This document shows positions 15,761 through 23,202 of a stretch of DNA of 64,000 bases, one piece after another; within the stretch, counting starts at the first letter, position 1, and every line of letters starts with the position of its first letter. The DNA lies in NCBI RefSeq assembly GCF_020532645.1, contig NZ_JAJAUZ010000042.1:1-64000 (forward strand), read 5' to 3'. A program made the translations under genes and the position numbers. The stretch is from Streptomyces bambusae. GTDB lineage: Bacteria; Actinomycetota; Actinomycetes; Streptomycetales; Streptomycetaceae. The notes beneath the pieces were generated by a model that saw nothing but the letters and a program-made list of their open reading frames with translations, was not told the origin of the DNA and searched no databases.

Positions 15761-16633
15761 TCAGAGCGCCGGGAACGCCAGCGCGTCCGGCCGCAGCGCC
15801 GGGACCAGGCCCTCCGCAGCCGCCCGCGTCAGCAGCCCCCGTACCGCCGCGTACCCGTCCTCGCCGAGCGCGGCCGTGAACTCGTTCACGTACAGGCCGA
15901 TGTGCTGGTCGGCGACCGCCGGGTCCAGCTCCTGCGCGTGCGCGCGGACGTACGGGCGGGAGGCCTCCGGGTCGTCCCAGGCCATCAGGACCGAGCTGCG
16001 GGCCGCGGCGGCCAGCGCGTGCAGGGTCTCCGCGCCCAGCGACCGCTTCGCGATGATCGCGCCGAGCGGGATCGGCAGGCCGGTGGTCCGCTCCCAGTGC
16101 TCGCCCATGTCGGCTAGGCAGTGCAGCCCGTAGTCCCGGAACGTGAACCGGGCCTCGTGGATCACCAGACCGGCGTCCACCCGGCCGTCGCGGACCGCCG
16201 GCATGATCTCGTGGAAGGGCAGTACGACGACCTCGCCCACGCCCTCCGGCAGCACGTCCGCGGCCCACAGCCGGAACAGCAGGTACGCGGTGGACCGCTC
16301 GCTCGGCACCGCGACGGTCCGCCCCCGCAGGTCGAGCCCCGGCTCGCGGGTCAGGACCAGCGGCCCGCAGCCCCGGCCCAGCGCCCCGCCGCACGGCAGC
16401 AGCGCGTACTCGTCGAGCACCCACGGCAGGACCGCGTAGCTGACCTTGAGCACGTCGAACTCGCCGCGCTCGGCCATTCCGTTCGTCAGGTCGATGTCGG
16501 CGAACGTGACGTCGATCGGCGGCGCGTCCGGCACCCGGCCGTGCGCCCAGGCGTCGAAGACGAAGGTGTCGTTGGGGCAGGGCGAGTACGCGATGTGCAG
16601 GGGGCGCGGGTCGGCGTCACCGGTCGCGGTCAT
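15761..16633 (-). CDS. mqnD: 1,4-dihydroxy-6-naphthoate synthase (futalosine pathway)
   Basis: MqnD, 290 residues, converts cyclic dehypoxanthinyl futalosine to 1,4-dihydroxy-6-naphthoate in the futalosine route to menaquinone. It has the periplasmic-binding-protein-like fold of the family. The opening LHIAYSPCPNDTFVFDAWAHG is highly diagnostic. Others are EFDVLKVSYAVLPWV, VAVPSERSTAYLLF, and the HEARFTF segment with the catalytic-region His. It overlaps the end of mqnB by 17 bp, so the two are translated as an operon. The other steps (mqnA, mqnC, mqnE) are not in this window. Confidence 0.93.
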   Translation of the reverse strand: MTATGDADPRPLHIAYSPCPNDTFVFDAWAHGRVPDAPPIDVTFADIDLTNGMAERGEFDVLKVSYAVLPWVLDEYALLPCGGALGRGCGPLVLTREPGLDLRGRTVAVPSERSTAYLLFRLWAADVLPEGVGEVVVLPFHEIMPAVRDGRVDAGLVIHEARFTFRDYGLHCLADMGEHWERTTGLPIPLGAIIAKRSLGAETLHALAAAARSSVLMAWDDPEASRPYVRAHAQELDPAVADQHIGLYVNEFTAALGEDGYAAVRGLLTRAAAEGLVPALRPDALAFPAL

Positions 16634-17381
16634 GGCGGGGTCCCCATCCGTGGAGTACGGGTACGAGGTGGTGGAAGCCGGCGGTCAGGGCGGCGAGGGC
16701 GTCGCCGATGCGCCAGGCGGCACGGTCGCGGGGGCCGACCGGGTTGGAGACCGCGCGCAGTTCCAGGACCGGCAGGCCGTACCCGGCGGCGGCCTCGGCG
16801 ACCCCGAAGCCCTCCATGGCCTCGGCGCCGGCCATCGGGTGCCGGGCGGCGAGCTCGGCGGCGCGGGCGGCGGTGCCGGTGACGGTCGAGACGGTCAGGA
16901 CCGGCGCCAGCAGGCCGCCGGTGGCCTCGGCGGCGCGGGCGGCCAGCTCTGCGGGCGGCAGGTGGACCACGCGGCCGAAGCCGAGCTGTTCGACGGTGTG
17001 GAAGCCGTCGGGGGTCTCGGCGCCCAGGTCGGCGGCGACGATCGCGTCGGCGACGACGAGGCTGCCGACGGGCGCGGCGGGCTGGAACCCGCCGCCGATG
17101 CCCGCGGACACGACGAGGTCGTACGGCCGGCCGGAGGTGTCGGCTACGGCCAGGGCCGTGGCGGTGGCGGCCGCCGCGGCCGCCGGCCCCACGCTGGCGA
17201 CGAGCACGTCGAGGGCGAGGCCGGGGACGTCGTGGCGGCTGATGAGGTGGCCGCCGGGGAGCGCGCGCGGGGGTGTGGCCGGGCCGCCGTCGGGAGGCGG
17301 GGCGGCTGCCGGGCCGGAGCCCAGACCGGCGGCGACGGAGTCTGCCTCCGCCGCCACCGCGGTCACGACGAGCGCGTGCAC
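16617..17381 (-). CDS. mqnB: Futalosine hydrolase
   Basis: MqnB, 254 residues, a nucleosidase-fold enzyme that removes hypoxanthine from futalosine (or adenine from aminofutalosine) in menaquinone synthesis. Diagnostic pieces are MHALVVTAVAAEAD at the start, LVVSAGIGGGFQPAA, GFHTVEQLGFG, and the substrate-binding segment GAEAMEGFGVAEAA with the catalytic-region RAVSNPVGPRD. Residues 20-45 carry a Gly/Pro-rich insert. Start GTG at 17381 directly abuts the DUF2771 stop codon, so it depends on ribosomes terminating there or on a weak site inside that gene. It overlaps mqnD by 17 bp downstream. Confidence 0.92.
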   Translation of the reverse strand: MHALVVTAVAAEADSVAAGLGSGPAAAPPPDGGPATPPRALPGGHLISRHDVPGLALDVLVASVGPAAAAAATATALAVADTSGRPYDLVVSAGIGGGFQPAAPVGSLVVADAIVAADLGAETPDGFHTVEQLGFGRVVHLPPAELAARAAEATGGLLAPVLTVSTVTGTAARAAELAARHPMAGAEAMEGFGVAEAAAGYGLPVLELRAVSNPVGPRDRAAWRIGDALAALTAGFHHLVPVLHGWGPRHDRDR

Positions 17382-17879
17382 TTACTTCTTGAGCTTGAGG
17401 GTGAAGGTCCAGACGGACTGCGGCTTGCCGTCCTTGCCGACCTGGACGATGGCGAGCTTCTTCGAGGCCGGGGCCTCGCCCTGGCCGCCGGTCGCGAAGA
17501 CGTCGGCGCCGGGGAAGCTGCGGTACGTGTTGTCGGACGGCTCGGTGATCGGCTGGCCGTCGAGGACCGCCTGCCACTTCTTGCCGTCCTCGACGACCTC
17601 CGGCTCGACGCCGAGGCGCAGGGTGTCACCGCGCGAGTAGTCGATGGTCTTGGTGGCCTTGAGGCTGCTGAGGCACTCCTGGACCTTCTCCGCGGTCAGC
17701 TCGGCCGCGCCCTTGTCCTTGCGGCACTTGGCCTCGGCGGATACGGACGTGCTGCCGACCGTCACCGTCGCCAGAGGCGTCGGCTTGTCGCAGGCGGAGA
17801 GGACGAGGAGGCCGGCGGACACGGCTCCGAGGGCTGCGATGCGGCGGCGGCCCTTACCCGAGATAAGCGGTGCGGTCAT
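17382..17879 (-). CDS. DUF2771 family lipoprotein
   Basis: A 165-residue secreted lipoprotein. A basic start (SGKGRRRI) is followed by a hydrophobic helix and the lipobox LSAC with Cys30 as the lipidated residue. Mature features are KCRKDKGAAELTAEKVQECL, with two Cys that could form a disulphide, and the C-terminal beta-rich VWTFTLKLKK. This matches DUF2771, an actinobacterial family of unknown function found next to futalosine-pathway genes. The ATG at 17879 gives a canonical signal peptide. Its stop touches the mqnB start, so the three genes form one operon, which hints at an envelope or quinone-related role. Confidence 0.82.
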   Translation of the reverse strand: MTAPLISGKGRRRIAALGAVSAGLLVLSACDKPTPLATVTVGSTSVSAEAKCRKDKGAAELTAEKVQECLSSLKATKTIDYSRGDTLRLGVEPEVVEDGKKWQAVLDGQPITEPSDNTYRSFPGADVFATGGQGEAPASKKLAIVQVGKDGKPQSVWTFTLKLKK

Positions 17880-17934
17880 GAGCCGAAGGCTATCGGTCGT
17901 GCGCGTTCCCCGGCGCACGGGGTCTCCGCGCGTC

Positions 17935-18053
17935 CCCCTTTGCGGGGCTCCGCCCCGAACCCCGGTCCTCAAACGCCGGACGGGCTTGAGTCTGCCTCTG
18001 CTCGGACTTTGCCTGTGGGCGGCTGGATGCTGCCGGGCAAAATCCAGCCCCGC
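17935..18053. repeat. Intergenic repeat copy adjoining poly-G tract
   Basis: GCGGGGCTCCGCCCCGAACC then GGTCCTCAAACGCCGGACGGGCTTGAG is a degenerate copy of the repeat module at 3190 and 13680, on the plus strand. A further fragment ends AAATCCAGCCCCGCCGG. Unlike the other two fields, it does not follow the stop codon of a gene on the same strand. Confidence 0.7.
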
Positions 18054-18127
18054 CGGGGGGGGGGGGGGGGGGGGTGGGGGGGGGGCCCGGGGGGGCGGGG
18101 GGGGGGGCGGCGGGGGGCCCCCCCCGC
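18054..18127. other. Poly-G low-complexity tract, possible assembly problem
   Basis: About 74 bases consist almost only of G with a few C and T, ending in CCCCCCCGCC. It begins exactly where a copy of the intergenic repeat (CCCCGCCGG) is interrupted. Natural Streptomyces intergenic DNA rarely contains G runs of this length, so a collapsed or mis-called repeat is likely. Together with the repeat copy it accounts for most of the gene-free interval 17880-18190. Confidence 0.65.
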
Positions 18128-18190
18128 CACCTCAACCTACCTGCGGAGCAAGGCGTTCCGCGCGGAAATGCGCCTCGCTCCGCAGGACCT

Positions 18191-18667
18191 CTACGACACC
18201 CGGCCGTACTTCACGCTGCTGCTCCAGATCTTCTCCAGACGGACGGTGGAACCGGTCTTGGGCGAGTGCCAGATCTTGCCGCCGCCGGCGTAGATGCCCA
18301 CGTGGTACACGTTCCCGCGGGAGTGGAAGAAGACCAGGTCGCCCTGCTGACGCGAACCCGACGCGATGTGCCGGGTCTTGTTGTACTGCTGGGCTGCCGT
18401 GCGGGGCAGCGTCTTGCCTGCGCGCTTGTACGAGTAGAGCGTGTAGCCGGAGCAGTCGAACCGGTGGGGTCCCACCGCCCCCCACTGGTAGGGGGACCCC
18501 TTCTTCGACGCGGCCACCTGGAGCGCCTTCACGGCCGTGGACGAGGCCGCCTGGGCCTCCGGCGTGCCGCCCGGGGCGACGATCGCCCCACCGGCCACGG
18601 CGAGCGTGAGTGCCGAAACGGCCCCGGCCCGGTACACGACGGACGGAACATTCCTGAGCGCGGACAT
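18191..18667 (-). CDS. Secreted NlpC/P60 peptidoglycan hydrolase
   Basis: A 158-residue exported cysteine peptidase that cleaves peptide stems of peptidoglycan. A Sec signal (residues 1-40, ending PEAQA-AS) precedes a single NlpC/P60 domain. The catalytic Cys72 lies in FDCSGYTLYSY, His122 in VYHVGIYAGGG, and a third polar residue, His134, in KIWHSPK. No SH3 or LysM targeting domain is present, so it is a minimal enzyme. The ATG at 18667 follows GAAGGG. The leader carries a c-di-AMP riboswitch, so expression should follow osmotic and cell-wall status. The longer reading frame to 18973 simply translates the riboswitch. Confidence 0.9.
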   Translation of the reverse strand: MSALRNVPSVVYRAGAVSALTLAVAGGAIVAPGGTPEAQAASSTAVKALQVAASKKGSPYQWGAVGPHRFDCSGYTLYSYKRAGKTLPRTAAQQYNKTRHIASGSRQQGDLVFFHSRGNVYHVGIYAGGGKIWHSPKTGSTVRLEKIWSSSVKYGRVS

Positions 18668-18674
18668 GCGCAAC

Positions 18675-18870
18675 CCTTCGTCAGCCGCCTGTGAAGGATG
18701 ACCTGTCGGATTCGGGCCTGCGAAGTTCGCCCGGCCGCCAGCGGCGGCTTCACCCCAAGGGACGGGCGGGCACCTGCGCCCGCCGTCCCGTACTGCCTGG
18801 GTCCTCCACTCCTGCCGGTGCACTCCTGTCGACCAGTCGTCCGGGTGAGGCGGCAGGACTCGGCGTCCGC
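18675..18870 (-). ncRNA. c-di-AMP riboswitch (ydaO/yuaA type)
   Basis: On the minus strand the leader shows the conserved blocks of the ydaO class in order. They are ACGCCGAGTCCTGCC at the 5' end, CAGGAGTGGAGGACCCAGGC, CTTGGGGTGAAGCCG after a variable GC hairpin, then CCCGAATCCGACAGGTCATC and CACAGGCGGCTGACGAAGGG just before the ATG. In Streptomyces, cell-wall hydrolases such as rpfA and NlpC/P60 genes are known to carry this riboswitch; binding of c-di-AMP lowers expression. The last conserved block overlaps the ribosome-binding site, which fits translational or terminator-based control. Confidence 0.88.
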
Positions 18871-19425
18871 CCGGACCGCCCCGCCACGGCGGCGGGGGCT
18901 TGTCGTCCCCCGGATCCTCACCCACGAATTGCCGGAAAACTAAGTTGATTCGCCGGTATGTGAGTCTCATCACGTCTGCGGCTATTGGGGTTTGAAGGGT
19001 GATTTACCCCACTCGGCGGATCGGTCAAGAAGGCCCCGACCTGCAGAAAAGCATCTTGAGTGGGAGCGGCTCAACCTCTCCGGTGCGCAACTGGGGGCGC
19101 GATCCGGCCCCTTGCGCCACTACTCCGAATGGGGGATGCGAACTCGGCTCCGTGTCGACTCCCGGGTCCGGTGGGACTGCTCGCCGCCGCCCGGCCAACT
19201 GCGCCCGGTGCGCGGCGATGTGACCTTCGGTGGGGATCTCGGTACTGTCCGTGGCCGGTGCGGCGACCCGCGTCCGCATCCGGATCCGTATACGGACGGA
19301 CCGGCGCGCCGCACCGGTAGCCGAACATGTGCGCTGCCCGAAACGTGAATTAACGCGGAGGAAAAACGGGCGTCCTAGCGTGCGGATCCCGCTGCTGCCG
19401 CCGACCCGACCCCGAGGTGGGAACC
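18871..19425. other. Intergenic region between NlpC/P60 and ureA
   Basis: This 555-bp interval must hold the leftward promoter of the riboswitch transcript (AT-richer segment 18930-18985) and the rightward ure promoter. A hairpin GCGCAA/TTGCGC with inner GGGG/CCCC lies at 19085-19117. A short ORF ATG..TAA (MCAARNVN) at 19326-19352 is followed by GGAGGAAAAAC without a start codon at suitable distance. I see no NikR or Nur-like box here and no longer credible gene. Confidence 0.5.
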
Positions 19426-19728
19426 GTGCAACTGACCCCGCACGAACAAGAACGCCTGCTGGTCCACGTCGCCGCCGACGTGGCGGAACGGCGCAGAACC
19501 CGAGGACTGCGGCTCAACCACCCCGAGGCGGTCGCGCTGATCACCGTGCACCTCCTCGAAGGGGCCCGCGACGGCCGCACGGTGGCCGAGCTGATGGCCT
19601 CCGGCCGCACCGTCCTCGGCCGCGACGAGGTCATGGACGGCATCCCCGAGATGATCCGCGACGTCCAGGTCGAGGCCACCTTCCCGGACGGCACCAAGCT
19701 CGTCACCGTCCACGACCCGATCGTCTGA
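19426..19728 (+). CDS. ureA: Urease subunit gamma
   Basis: UreA, 100 residues, the small structural subunit of the nickel enzyme urease, which hydrolyses urea to ammonia and carbamate. The sequence MQLTPHEQERLLVHVAADVA, then NHPEAVALITVHLLEGARDG, then GRTVLGRDEVMDGIPEM is fully typical. The GTG at 19426 gives the standard N-terminus; GAGGTGG precedes it by four to five bases, and the in-frame GTG at 19417 overlaps that site. It is the first gene of ureABCFGD. UreA and UreB are separate polypeptides as in other actinobacteria. Confidence 0.95.
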   Translation: MQLTPHEQERLLVHVAADVAERRRTRGLRLNHPEAVALITVHLLEGARDGRTVAELMASGRTVLGRDEVMDGIPEMIRDVQVEATFPDGTKLVTVHDPIV

Positions 19729-19743
19729 GGGGGAGCGCGCCCG

Positions 19744-20055
19744 ATGATCCCCGGCGAAATCGTCCACGGCGAGGGGCCCGTGCTCCTCAACGAGGGCCGG
19801 CCCGTCACCCGGCTCACCGTCCTCAACACCGCCGACCGGCCCGTACAGGTCGGCTCCCACTACCACTTCGCCGAAGCCAACCCCGGCCTCGACTTCGACC
19901 GGCGGGCCGCCCGCGGGCTGCGCCTGCACATCGCCGCCGGCACCGCCGTGCGCTTCGAACCCGGCATCCCGGTCGCGGTGGAGCTCGTCCCGCTGGCCGG
20001 CGCCCGGACCGTGCCCGGACTGCGCGGCGAGACCGGAGGGCCGCTCGATGGCTGA
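19744..20055 (+). CDS. ureB: Urease subunit beta
   Basis: UreB, 103 residues, the beta subunit of urease. MIPGEIVHGEGPVLLNEGRP and VGSHYHFAEANPGLDFDR are the signature blocks; RFEPGIPVAVELVPLAGAR follows. It starts 15 bp after ureA and its last codons overlap the ureC start by 8 bp (ATGGCTGA), so synthesis of beta and alpha is translationally coupled. Confidence 0.95.
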   Translation: MIPGEIVHGEGPVLLNEGRPVTRLTVLNTADRPVQVGSHYHFAEANPGLDFDRRAARGLRLHIAAGTAVRFEPGIPVAVELVPLAGARTVPGLRGETGGPLDG

Positions 20056-21769
20056 ACTCACCCGCGCCGTCTACACGCGGCTGTTCGGGCCGACCACCGG
20101 CGACCGGATCCGCCTCGCCGACACCAGCCTGTTCGTGGAGATCGAGGAGGACCGCAGCGGCGGCCCCGGCCGGGCCGGCGACGAGGCCGTGTTCGGCGGC
20201 GGCAAGGTCATCCGCGAATCCATGGGCCAGGCCCGGACCACCCGGGCCGAAGGCGCCCCCGACACCGTGATCACCGGCGCGGTCGTCCTCGACCACTGGG
20301 GCGTGGTCAAAGCCGACATCGGCATCCGCGACGGCCGGATCACCGGCATCGGCAAGGCCGGCAACCCCGACACCATGGACGGGGTGGACCCGGCCCTGGT
20401 CATCGGGCCCGAGACCGAGATCATCGCCGGCAACGGGCGCATCCTCACGGCCGGCGCCGTCGACGCGCACGTCCACTTCATCTCCCCGACCCTCCTCGAC
20501 ACCGCACTCGCCGCGGGGATCACCACCCTGGTCGGCGGCGGCACCGGGCCCGCAGAGGGCACCAAGGCCACCACCATCACCCCCGGACCCTGGCACCTGG
20601 CCCGGATGTTCGCCGCCCTCGACGACCACCCCGTGAACATCGGGCTGCTCGGGAAGGGCAACACGACCTCCGCCGAGGCCATGCACTCCCAGCTGCGCGG
20701 CGGGGCCCTCGGGTTCAAGATCCATGAGGACTGGGGGGCCACGCCCGCCGCCATCGACGCCTGCCTGCGGGTCTGCGAGGAGACCGGCGCCCAGCTCGCC
20801 GTGCACACCGACACCCTCAACGAGGCCGGCTTCGTCGGCGACACCCTGGCCGCGATCGCCGGGCGCACCATCCACGCGTACCACACCGAAGGGGCCGGCG
20901 GCGGGCACGCGCCCGACATCATCACCGTGGTCTCCGAGGCCAACGTGCTGCCCAGTTCCACCAATCCGACCCGGCCCCACACCCTCAACACCGTCGACGA
21001 GCACCTCGACATGCTGATGGTCTGCCACCACCTCAACCCCGCCGTCCCCGAGGACCTGGCGTTCGCCGAGTCCCGGATCCGGCCTGCCACCATTGCCGCC
21101 GAGGACGTCCTCCACGACCTCGGCGCGATCTCCATCATCTCCTCCGACTCCCAGGCCATGGGCCGCATCGGCGAGGTGGTCCTGCGGACCTGGCAGACGG
21201 CGCACGTGATGAAGGAGCGGCGCGGCCCGCTGCCCGGCGACGGCCGGGCCGACAACCACCGGGCCCGCCGCTACGTCGCCAAGTACACGATCAACCCGGC
21301 CGTGGCCCAGGGCCTCGCCCGCCAGATCGGCTCGGTGGAGACCGGCAAGCTCGCCGACCTGGTGCTGTGGGAGCCCGCCTTCTTCGGCGTCAAACCACTC
21401 CTCGTCCTCAAGGGCGGACAGATCGCGTACGCGCAGATGGGCGACGCCAACGCCTCCATCCCGACCCCGCAACCGGTGCTGCCCCGCCCGATGTTCGGCG
21501 GCCACGGCCGGGCCCCCGCGCGCAACTCCGTGAACTTCTGCGCCCCTTCCGCACTCGACGACGGGCTGCCCGAACGGCTCGGCACCGGGAAGGAGTTCGT
21601 GCCCATCGACAGCACCCGCCGGGTGACCAAGGCCGACATGCGGGAGAACGACGCCCGGCCGCGGGTGGAGGTGGATGCCGACACCTTCACCGTCACCATC
21701 GACGGGGAGCCGGTCGAACCCGCGCCGGCCGCGCAGCTGCCCATGGCCCAGCGCTACTTCCTCTTCTGA
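20048..21769 (+). CDS. ureC: Urease catalytic subunit alpha
   Basis: UreC, 573 residues, the catalytic subunit, complete at both ends (MAELTRAVYTRLFGPTTGD to LPMAQRYFLF). All residues that build the dinuclear nickel site are present. They are His141 and His143 in DAHVHF, the carbamylated Lys224 in LGFKIHEDWG, His253 in AVHTDTLNEAG, His279 in YHTEGAGGGHAPDI and Asp367 in SSDSQAMGR. These are offset by seven from the Klebsiella numbering. The flap and acid-base His is in MVCHHLNP (His327). Nothing suggests inactivation. The next gene, ureF, starts at the stop codon (TGATG). Confidence 0.97.
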   Translation: MAELTRAVYTRLFGPTTGDRIRLADTSLFVEIEEDRSGGPGRAGDEAVFGGGKVIRESMGQARTTRAEGAPDTVITGAVVLDHWGVVKADIGIRDGRITGIGKAGNPDTMDGVDPALVIGPETEIIAGNGRILTAGAVDAHVHFISPTLLDTALAAGITTLVGGGTGPAEGTKATTITPGPWHLARMFAALDDHPVNIGLLGKGNTTSAEAMHSQLRGGALGFKIHEDWGATPAAIDACLRVCEETGAQLAVHTDTLNEAGFVGDTLAAIAGRTIHAYHTEGAGGGHAPDIITVVSEANVLPSSTNPTRPHTLNTVDEHLDMLMVCHHLNPAVPEDLAFAESRIRPATIAAEDVLHDLGAISIISSDSQAMGRIGEVVLRTWQTAHVMKERRGPLPGDGRADNHRARRYVAKYTINPAVAQGLARQIGSVETGKLADLVLWEPAFFGVKPLLVLKGGQIAYAQMGDANASIPTPQPVLPRPMFGGHGRAPARNSVNFCAPSALDDGLPERLGTGKEFVPIDSTRRVTKADMRENDARPRVEVDADTFTVTIDGEPVEPAPAAQLPMAQRYFLF

Positions 21770-22488
21770 TGACGGACCGCACCACGTCCCCGGCCCCCGC
21801 CCCGTCCCCCGCCGCCGGCCCGGCCACCCTGCTCGTCCTGGCCGACGGCCGCTTCCCCGCCGGCGGCCACGCCCACTCCGGCGGCGCCGAGGCCGCCGTC
21901 AAGGCGGGCCGGATCCGGGACGCCGCCGGTCTTGAGGAGTTCTGCCGCGGCCGGCTGCACACCGCCGGGCTGGTCGCCGCCGCCCTCGCCGCGGCGGCCG
22001 CCCTCGGACTGGACCCGGCCGAGCTCGACGCGGCCGCCGACGCCCGCACCCCCGTGCCCGCCCTGCGCACCGCCTCCCGCAAGCTCGGCCGGCAGCTCCT
22101 GCGGGCCGCCCGGGCGGTGTGGCCGGCGCCCGGACTCGACGCACTGGCCGCCGCGTTCCCCCGGGGCGCCCACCAGCCGGTGGTCCTCGGCCTGACCGCC
22201 CGGGCCGCCGGACTCGGCCCCCGGGACGCCGCGTACGCCGCCCTGTACGAGAGCGTCGGCGGGCCCGCGACCGCGACCGTACGGCTGCTCGGGCTGGACC
22301 CGTTCGAGGCCACCGCCGTGCTCGCCCGGCTCGCACCCGCCCTCGACGACCTGGCCGGCCGCGCCACCGCCGCCGCACACCGGGCCCGGGACGAGGGCGC
22401 GGGCGTGCTGCCCGCCGCCTCCGCGCCCCTCCTCGACATCGCCGCACACCAGCACGCCCAGTGGCCCGTGCGGCTCTTCGCCTCCTGA
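21769..22488 (+). CDS. ureF: Urease accessory protein UreF
   Basis: UreF, 239 residues, helps activate apo-urease by coupling UreG GTPase activity to nickel insertion in the UreD-UreF-UreG complex. LLVLADGRFPAGGHAHSGGAEAAVKAG is the conserved N-terminal region (short pieces LADGRFPAGGHAHSGG are diagnostic), and LLDIAAHQHAQWPVRLFAS forms the conserved end. It is Ala-rich and all-helical as expected. The ATG overlaps the ureC stop by one base, implying coupled translation. Confidence 0.9.
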   Translation: MTDRTTSPAPAPSPAAGPATLLVLADGRFPAGGHAHSGGAEAAVKAGRIRDAAGLEEFCRGRLHTAGLVAAALAAAAALGLDPAELDAAADARTPVPALRTASRKLGRQLLRAARAVWPAPGLDALAAAFPRGAHQPVVLGLTARAAGLGPRDAAYAALYESVGGPATATVRLLGLDPFEATAVLARLAPALDDLAGRATAAAHRARDEGAGVLPAASAPLLDIAAHQHAQWPVRLFAS

Positions 22489-22503
22489 CCCCAAGGACCC
22501 GCC

Positions 22504-23202
22504 ATGCACCTCGACCACCCCGACGGCTACCCGCAGCGCCACACCCACAGTGCGGCCCCGGTCCGGGCCGACGGCAGCCGCCGCGCACTGCGCATCGGAC
22601 TCGGCGGACCCGTCGGCTCCGGCAAGACCGCCACCGTCGCCGCCCTCTGCCGGGCGCTGCGCGACGAGTTCTCCCTCGCGGTCGTCACCAACGACATCTA
22701 CACCCGGGAGGACGCCGAGTTCCTGCTCCGCGAGGCGGTCCTGCCGCCCGAGCGGATCGCGGCCGTCGAGACCGGAGCCTGCCCGCACACCGCGATCCGC
22801 GACGACATCTCCGCCAACCTCGAAGCCGTCGAAGACCTGGAGGAGGCCTTCCGGGTACACGGTCCCCTCGACCTGGTACTGGTGGAGTCCGGCGGCGACA
22901 ACCTCACCGCGACCTTCTCCCGCGGCCTGGTCGACGCCCAGATCTTCGTGATCGACGTGGCCGGCGGCGACGACATCCCGCGCAAGGGCGGACCCGGCGT
23001 CACCACCTCCGACCTGCTCGTCGTCAACAAGACCGACCTCGCCCCGCACGTGGGCTCCGACCTGGACCGGATGGCCCGCGACGCCCGCGAGCAGCGCGGC
23101 GAGCTCCCTGTCGCCTTCCAGTCGCTGCGCAGTGCGCAGGGCGTGGCGCCGGTGGCCGGCTGGGTCCGCGACCGGCTCGCCGGCTGGACGGCCCGGGCAT
23201 GA
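22504..23202 (+). CDS. ureG: Urease accessory GTPase UreG
   Basis: UreG, 232 residues, a SIMIBI-class GTPase that carries nickel to urease. The P-loop GGPVGSGKTA lies at about 35-44, VVTNDIYTREDAEFL follows, and ETGACPHTAIRDD contains the nickel-binding Cys-Pro-His. LVLVESGGDNLTATF is motif G3 and VVNKTDL is G4. The N-terminus has four His in 16 residues (MHLDHPDGYPQRHTHS), an extension that could bind nickel. This is of note because no ureE (nickel chaperone) gene is present. The stop overlaps the ureD start by 4 bp. Confidence 0.95.
   Translation: MHLDHPDGYPQRHTHSAAPVRADGSRRALRIGLGGPVGSGKTATVAALCRALRDEFSLAVVTNDIYTREDAEFLLREAVLPPERIAAVETGACPHTAIRDDISANLEAVEDLEEAFRVHGPLDLVLVESGGDNLTATFSRGLVDAQIFVIDVAGGDDIPRKGGPGVTTSDLLVVNKTDLAPHVGSDLDRMARDAREQRGELPVAFQSLRSAQGVAPVAGWVRDRLAGWTARA

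Noticed and set aside
18191..18973. 260-residue NlpC/P60 protein starting at 18973
   Set aside because: The first 102 codons translate the c-di-AMP riboswitch; the signal peptide begins at the ATG at 18667 with a good ribosome site.
19085..19117. tRNA-like or riboswitch structure upstream of ureA
   Set aside because: Only two short stems (6 and 4 bp) can form and no conserved riboswitch core is visible.
19326..19352. Cysteine-type leader peptide (MCAARNVN) controlling urease
   Set aside because: A single Cys codon and no attenuator structure between it and ureA; the following GGAGG has no start codon at a usable distance. Left as a note in the intergenic entry.
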